This document shows, one piece after another, positions 8,065 to 10,394 of a stretch of DNA of 10,394 nt. Source of the DNA: an uncultured Parabacteroides sp. (lineage in GTDB: Bacteria; Bacteroidota; Bacteroidia; Bacteroidales; Tannerellaceae). The translations under genes were made by a program, and so were the position numbers. The stretch is from assembly GCA_900541965.1 (NCBI GenBank), contig UQLN01000095.1:1-10394 (forward strand), written 5' to 3'. Positions within the stretch are counted from its first letter, which is position 1. Each line of letters opens with the position of its first letter. The notes under the pieces are model-generated. The model ran no database searches, was not told the DNA's origin, and was given only the letters and a program-made list of their open reading frames with translations.

Positions 8065-8658
8065 TTAGATAATTACTTTATTTATATGTGCGGTATATTC
8101 CTTATGGTAATTGTCTATGCGTTCTTTGGTAGCATTCTTTTCCAGGTCATGAAAATGAAAACCCTCTATCCGCTTCATTCCCACGAATTGGTTCATTTTG
8201 TGGAATCCGAACAATACACCTTCATCCACCGTATGGCGGTCGAAAAATTCACCTTCCAACGTAAAGGCTGTTTGTGGGGCGTTCCAAGAGGTGGTCACCA
8301 TGTAACGCTTGCCTTGCATCAGGCCTCCGGTACCATAGTTTACGTCCGGATTTTTGTGGCTTCTTCCATCATTCAGGTAAATGCCGTTCTTGTGTCCGGC
8401 TGTAAATACCTCGTCGATGTATCGCTTCACTCCGTTGGGGAGTTGCATCCACCATATCGGAGTGTGGTAGATGATAATATCAGCCCATTTGAAATTTTCC
8501 ACTTCTGCCATCGGGTCGAAACGATCGTTGATATTGGTTACCCTGTACTTGAAGTTTTTTTCTTTCATCACTTCGATTGTCCAGCCGGTCAGGGTATTGT
8601 TGAACATTCCTCCCGAATGGGCGAAAGTCTGTCCTCCGTTTATTATAAATACATTCAT
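8065..8658 (-). CDS. mdaB: NADPH:quinone oxidoreductase, MdaB family (flavodoxin-like fold)
   Basis: Soluble FAD-dependent reductase that carries out two-electron reduction of quinones, which avoids semiquinone radicals and protects against oxidative and drug stress. The 197 residues align by eye along the whole length with E. coli MdaB. Shared features are FIINGGQTFAHSGG (4-17) with the N-terminal strand and flavin loop, AEVENFKWADIIIY (51-64), TPIWWMQLP (66-74, flavin contact), YIDEVFTAGH (80-89), the GTGGLMQGKRYM segment (109-120), SWNAP (124-128) and FHKMNQFVGM (152-161). Length is normal and there is no signal peptide or membrane segment. It is divergent from a LysR-type gene across 97 bp, with a good promoter in the gap, which suggests control by that regulator. 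The long plus-strand open frame over this gene is its complement, not a second gene. The related family of YwrO/KefF-type reductases is a less likely alternative. Confidence 0.93.
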   Translation of the reverse strand: MNVFIINGGQTFAHSGGMFNNTLTGWTIEVMKEKNFKYRVTNINDRFDPMAEVENFKWADIIIYHTPIWWMQLPNGVKRYIDEVFTAGHKNGIYLNDGRSHKNPDVNYGTGGLMQGKRYMVTTSWNAPQTAFTLEGEFFDRHTVDEGVLFGFHKMNQFVGMKRIEGFHFHDLEKNATKERIDNYHKEYTAHINKVII

Positions 8659-8673
8659 ATACTTTTTCTTTTA

Positions 8674-8695
8674 AATTATTACGACAAAGATAATT
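8674..8695. promoter_or_regulatory. Inverted repeat in the mdaB-lysR gap, candidate operator
   Basis: AATTAT (8674-8679) and ATAATT (8690-8695) are perfect 6-bp inverted arms with a 10-bp spacer, the approximate geometry of LysR-type binding sites. The repeat overlaps the predicted mdaB -7 box. In such AT-rich DNA chance matches are common, so it is only a candidate. Confidence 0.25.
8685..8692 (-). promoter_or_regulatory. Putative -7 box of mdaB
   Basis: On the minus strand TATCTTTG (8692 down to 8685) matches TAnnTTTG. TTTT at the -33 distance (8716-8713, 20 bp upstream) matches three of four TTTG bases. The expected leader is about 20 nt before the mdaB ATG at 8658. Confidence 0.5.
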
Positions 8696-8697
8696 GC

Positions 8698-8705
8698 TAT
8701 ATTTG
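8698..8705 (+). promoter_or_regulatory. Putative -7 box of the lysR-type gene
   Basis: TATATTTG on the plus strand matches TAnnTTTG and lies 50 bp before the lysR ATG. Only 5 bp separate it from the opposing mdaB -7 box, so polymerases at the two promoters could not bind together. No good -33 element was found. Confidence 0.4.
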
Positions 8706-8736
8706 TAACATAAAAATAGTTTAAATGATAGAAGTG

Positions 8737-8752
8737 TATTATAAAAATAATA
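8737..8752. repeat. 16-bp AT palindrome just before the lysR start
   Basis: TATTAT and ATAATA are perfect arms around AAAA, ending 3 bp before the ATG at 8756, in the ribosome-binding region. It could be an autoregulatory site or affect translation. It could equally be chance in AT-rich DNA. Confidence 0.25.
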
Positions 8753-8755
8753 GAT

Positions 8756-9661
8756 ATGAGATGGAATCTGGAATGGCTGCGTACCTTTAAAGCCATATAT
8801 GAGACCGGAACTTTAACAGCCGCAGCCCAGGAATTGTTCATTTCCCAGCCGGGAGTCAGCCTGCACCTGAACTCTCTGGAGGCTTATACCGGCTATAAGT
8901 TGTTTGACAGGGCGGCCAAAAAGATGACACCCACTGAAAAAGGGAAGATACTTTATAACTTTGTAGTCACCCCGTTGGAAAAACTGGAAAAGGGTGAAAA
9001 GCATTTTCACAAGCGGTCGCAGCAAGAACGGAGTACTATTAGCGTAGGCATGTGCTTCGAGACGTTCCAATATACCTTGGAGAAGTACATACCCACCTTA
9101 CCCTTCAACCTGATTATCAAGTTTGGGGAATATCCCCAGATGTTACAGGACTTGGACAATGGTCTGTTGGATCTTATTATAACTCCGCACAAAGGTACGC
9201 AGCAGAATATTGAATACAAGGATTTTGCCAAAGAACGAATCGTACTGGTCACGGGAGTAAATACGGATATTGCTCAACTGCAGCTTTATCTGGAGAATAA
9301 CCGGCTGAAGGATGCTGTAGGCTTTCTCAAACAAGCGTTGTGGTATAGTACTTCCGCCGACATGGACCACTTGCTGAATTTCTGGAGAAGGCATTTTGGG
9401 GAACATCCGGACTTCAGTCCCAATTACATCGTGCCTAACATCAGTTCTATTATCCGTTGCTTGAGCGAGGGCGATGGTTTTTCTGTCGTGCCTGATTTTC
9501 TGTGCAAAGAGGCGATTCATGCCAATAAGATAAAACTGGTGTGGGAAGGTAGTACGCCATTGGAAAACACGCTCTATTTCGGAACAAGGAAAAAGACGAT
9601 TTACCAACAAGAGGTGAAGCTATTGGAAAATCTCTTTATTAAAGAATGGGGAAGTAAATAG
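8756..9661 (+). CDS. LysR-family transcriptional regulator
   Basis: A 301-residue cytoplasmic DNA-binding regulator of normal family length. The N-terminal winged helix-turn-helix is clear: LRTFKAIYETGTLTAAAQEL (8-27), then SQPGVSLHLNSLE (30-42), and LFDR near 49-52 followed by MTPTEKG (57-63). A linker helix follows (about 64-90), then the type-2 periplasmic-binding-like effector domain (about 94-297), which begins TISVGMC and contains the LDLIIT strand (138-143) and GDGFSVVPDF (239-248). Cysteines occur at 100, 235 and 250, but no OxyR-type redox pair can be claimed. Divergence from mdaB across 97 bp with abutting promoters is the classical arrangement for a LysR regulator and its target, so it probably controls mdaB and itself. 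The inducer is unknown; a quinone or other redox-active compound is a guess from the neighbour. The ATG at 8756 places the helix-turn-helix at the usual distance from the N-terminus. Confidence 0.93.
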   Translation: MRWNLEWLRTFKAIYETGTLTAAAQELFISQPGVSLHLNSLEAYTGYKLFDRAAKKMTPTEKGKILYNFVVTPLEKLEKGEKHFHKRSQQERSTISVGMCFETFQYTLEKYIPTLPFNLIIKFGEYPQMLQDLDNGLLDLIITPHKGTQQNIEYKDFAKERIVLVTGVNTDIAQLQLYLENNRLKDAVGFLKQALWYSTSADMDHLLNFWRRHFGEHPDFSPNYIVPNISSIIRCLSEGDGFSVVPDFLCKEAIHANKIKLVWEGSTPLENTLYFGTRKKTIYQQEVKLLENLFIKEWGSK

Positions 9662-9728
9662 GAGATTCTTTTTGCCGCAAGAATTCTATCTTTATGTCAA
9701 ACTGTAGAGTAATTGTAGAAAACAGAAG

Positions 9729-9762
9729 ACGCCATCTGTTTGGATTTGTTGTTCGATGGCGT
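9729..9762 (-). terminator. Hairpin after the FISUMP gene, possible weak terminator
   Basis: ACGCCATC (9729-9736) and GATGGCGT (9755-9762) form an 8-bp perfect stem with an 18-nt loop. On the minus strand it lies about 33 bp after the FISUMP stop and is followed by a moderately T-rich stretch (CTTCTGTTTTCT). No T-run follows on the plus strand, so it is not a good lysR terminator. The rest of the 134-bp gap shows nothing recognisable. Confidence 0.4.
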
Positions 9763-9795
9763 GTCCTGCTGTCATATATGAGCGAAGTAGTTTTT

Positions 9796-10394
9796 TTATT
9801 CCCGGATACACCGAACAGAATATCCGCGTGCCCTGAAGTCAGGTCTGAAACCTGCGTTTTCATTCTTGAACTCCATAAAGTTGGCATCTGTATTGTAAAC
9901 CGATGACGACCAGCAGCCGCCACTAGTACCCTGATTAAGAGACAGACCGTCAACACGGTTGCGACAGCCCGCAGCAGGTAAAACAAGTTGAGGATAATCT
10001 CTCTCCGCATTTACTTTAAATAAACCGCCGTTACTATCCCAGCTATTCGCATTTCCGATAGATTTTAATTCATCTATAGTTGGCACACGATATCCCTTTG
10101 GGCAAGGATCGTTTATGCCTTTACTGCTACCATTCCATAGCGTGTTATTTTGAGTGTTTAACCAGTTGTAAGGATTGTCTGGTGCTTCATAAAAAATATG
10201 GTCGTTGGGTCTGGAATTACTTATAGGGCCGGAAGCTATGGAGCCACCATGGTTGGTATAATCAGCACGTCCCCACTGGTAGATATTACCAGTTCCGGCT
10301 ATGGTGCCGTTTTTTCCATCATTAGGTCGCGCCACACGGGTAGCCCCGCAATTGACGGGAGCCCACCATCTACCTCCTTTCTTGATAGCCGTAT
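9796..10394 (-). CDS. FISUMP-domain protein, C-terminal part (cut by window edge)
   Basis: The minus strand is open from the right edge (first full codon at 10392) to a TAA at 9796-9798, giving 198 C-terminal residues; start and any signal peptide lie outside. A GTG at 10335 is internal, because the frame upstream of it carries conserved sequence. The segment matches the FISUMP / Fibrobacter major paralogous domain: RWWAPVNCGATR just inside the edge, YQWGRADYTNHGG, DPCPKGYRVPTIDELKSIG, LPAAGCRN, GGCWSSSVYNT, and the terminal RGYSVRCIRE. Such domains sit at the C-terminus of exported Bacteroidales lipoproteins and fimbrillin-like proteins and have a C-type-lectin-like fold, so a surface-binding role is likely, with the ligand unknown. 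It is convergent with the LysR gene. Its last third shows a codon pattern compatible with a retroelement variable region (see findings). Domain call is firm; exact protein family is open because the N-terminus is missing. Confidence 0.88.
   Translation of the reverse strand, partial: TAIKKGGRWWAPVNCGATRVARPNDGKNGTIAGTGNIYQWGRADYTNHGGSIASGPISNSRPNDHIFYEAPDNPYNWLNTQNNTLWNGSSKGINDPCPKGYRVPTIDELKSIGNANSWDSNGGLFKVNAERDYPQLVLPAAGCRNRVDGLSLNQGTSGGCWSSSVYNTDANFMEFKNENAGFRPDFRARGYSVRCIRE

Noticed and set aside
8086..8724. Plus-strand open frame of 212 codons over mdaB
   Set aside because: It is the complement of a clear MdaB-family gene, has no recognisable domain and no promoter placed for it.
9662..9795. 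Possible template repeat of a retroelement downstream of the FISUMP gene
   Set aside because: The 134-bp gap shows no similarity to the gene's 3' end and contains no room for a reverse transcriptase.
9796..10335. FISUMP open frame taken as a complete gene starting at GTG 10335
   Set aside because: The frame continues upstream to the window edge and encodes the conserved RWWAPVNCGATR segment, so the true start is outside.

Overview
The window looks like chromosomal DNA of a Bacteroides-type gut bacterium (Bacteroidales). The reasons are TAnnTTTG-type -7 promoter boxes in front of most genes, AT-rich leaders without clear Shine-Dalgarno sequences, the Bacteroidetes form of the YebC N-terminus, a FISUMP-domain surface protein, and moderate G+C. 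Species cannot be fixed from the sequence alone. No tRNA, rRNA, CRISPR array, insertion sequence or phage gene was found.

Layout. (1) 1-421, minus: the first 140 codons of trmD, cut by the window edge. (2) 582-2057, plus: nrfA, a pentaheme ammonia-forming nitrite reductase, divergent from trmD. No nrfH or cytochrome c maturation gene is beside it. (3) 2064-4376, minus: a membrane sensor histidine kinase with a periplasmic binding-protein-like sensor and a PAS-like region, convergent with nrfA with only 6 bp between the stop codons. (4) 4618-7845, plus: a housekeeping pair, pheT then yebC, 30 bp apart, ending in a very strong bidirectional hairpin terminator. (5) 8065-9661: an mdaB-type NADPH:quinone reductase (minus) and a LysR-family regulator (plus) transcribed divergently from a 97-bp gap, a classical regulator-target pair. 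(6) 9796-10394, minus: the C-terminal 198 codons of a FISUMP-domain protein, probably an exported or surface protein, running off the right edge.

How the genes may work together. trmD, pheT and yebC serve translation. nrfA implies respiratory or detoxifying nitrite reduction to ammonia in the periplasm. The neighbouring kinase has no response regulator in view and its link to nrfA is only positional. mdaB and lysR probably form a small quinone or redox-stress circuit. There are no intergenic stretches over 300 bp. The gaps hold promoters, a pheT leader hairpin, dyads in the mdaB-lysR gap and two terminators.

Most of the window is ordinary. The most interesting leads are the 3' end of the FISUMP gene, whose codon pattern resembles a diversity-generating-retroelement variable region, and the structured pheT leader with an in-frame upstream ATG. 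Both are inferences that need searches outside the window.
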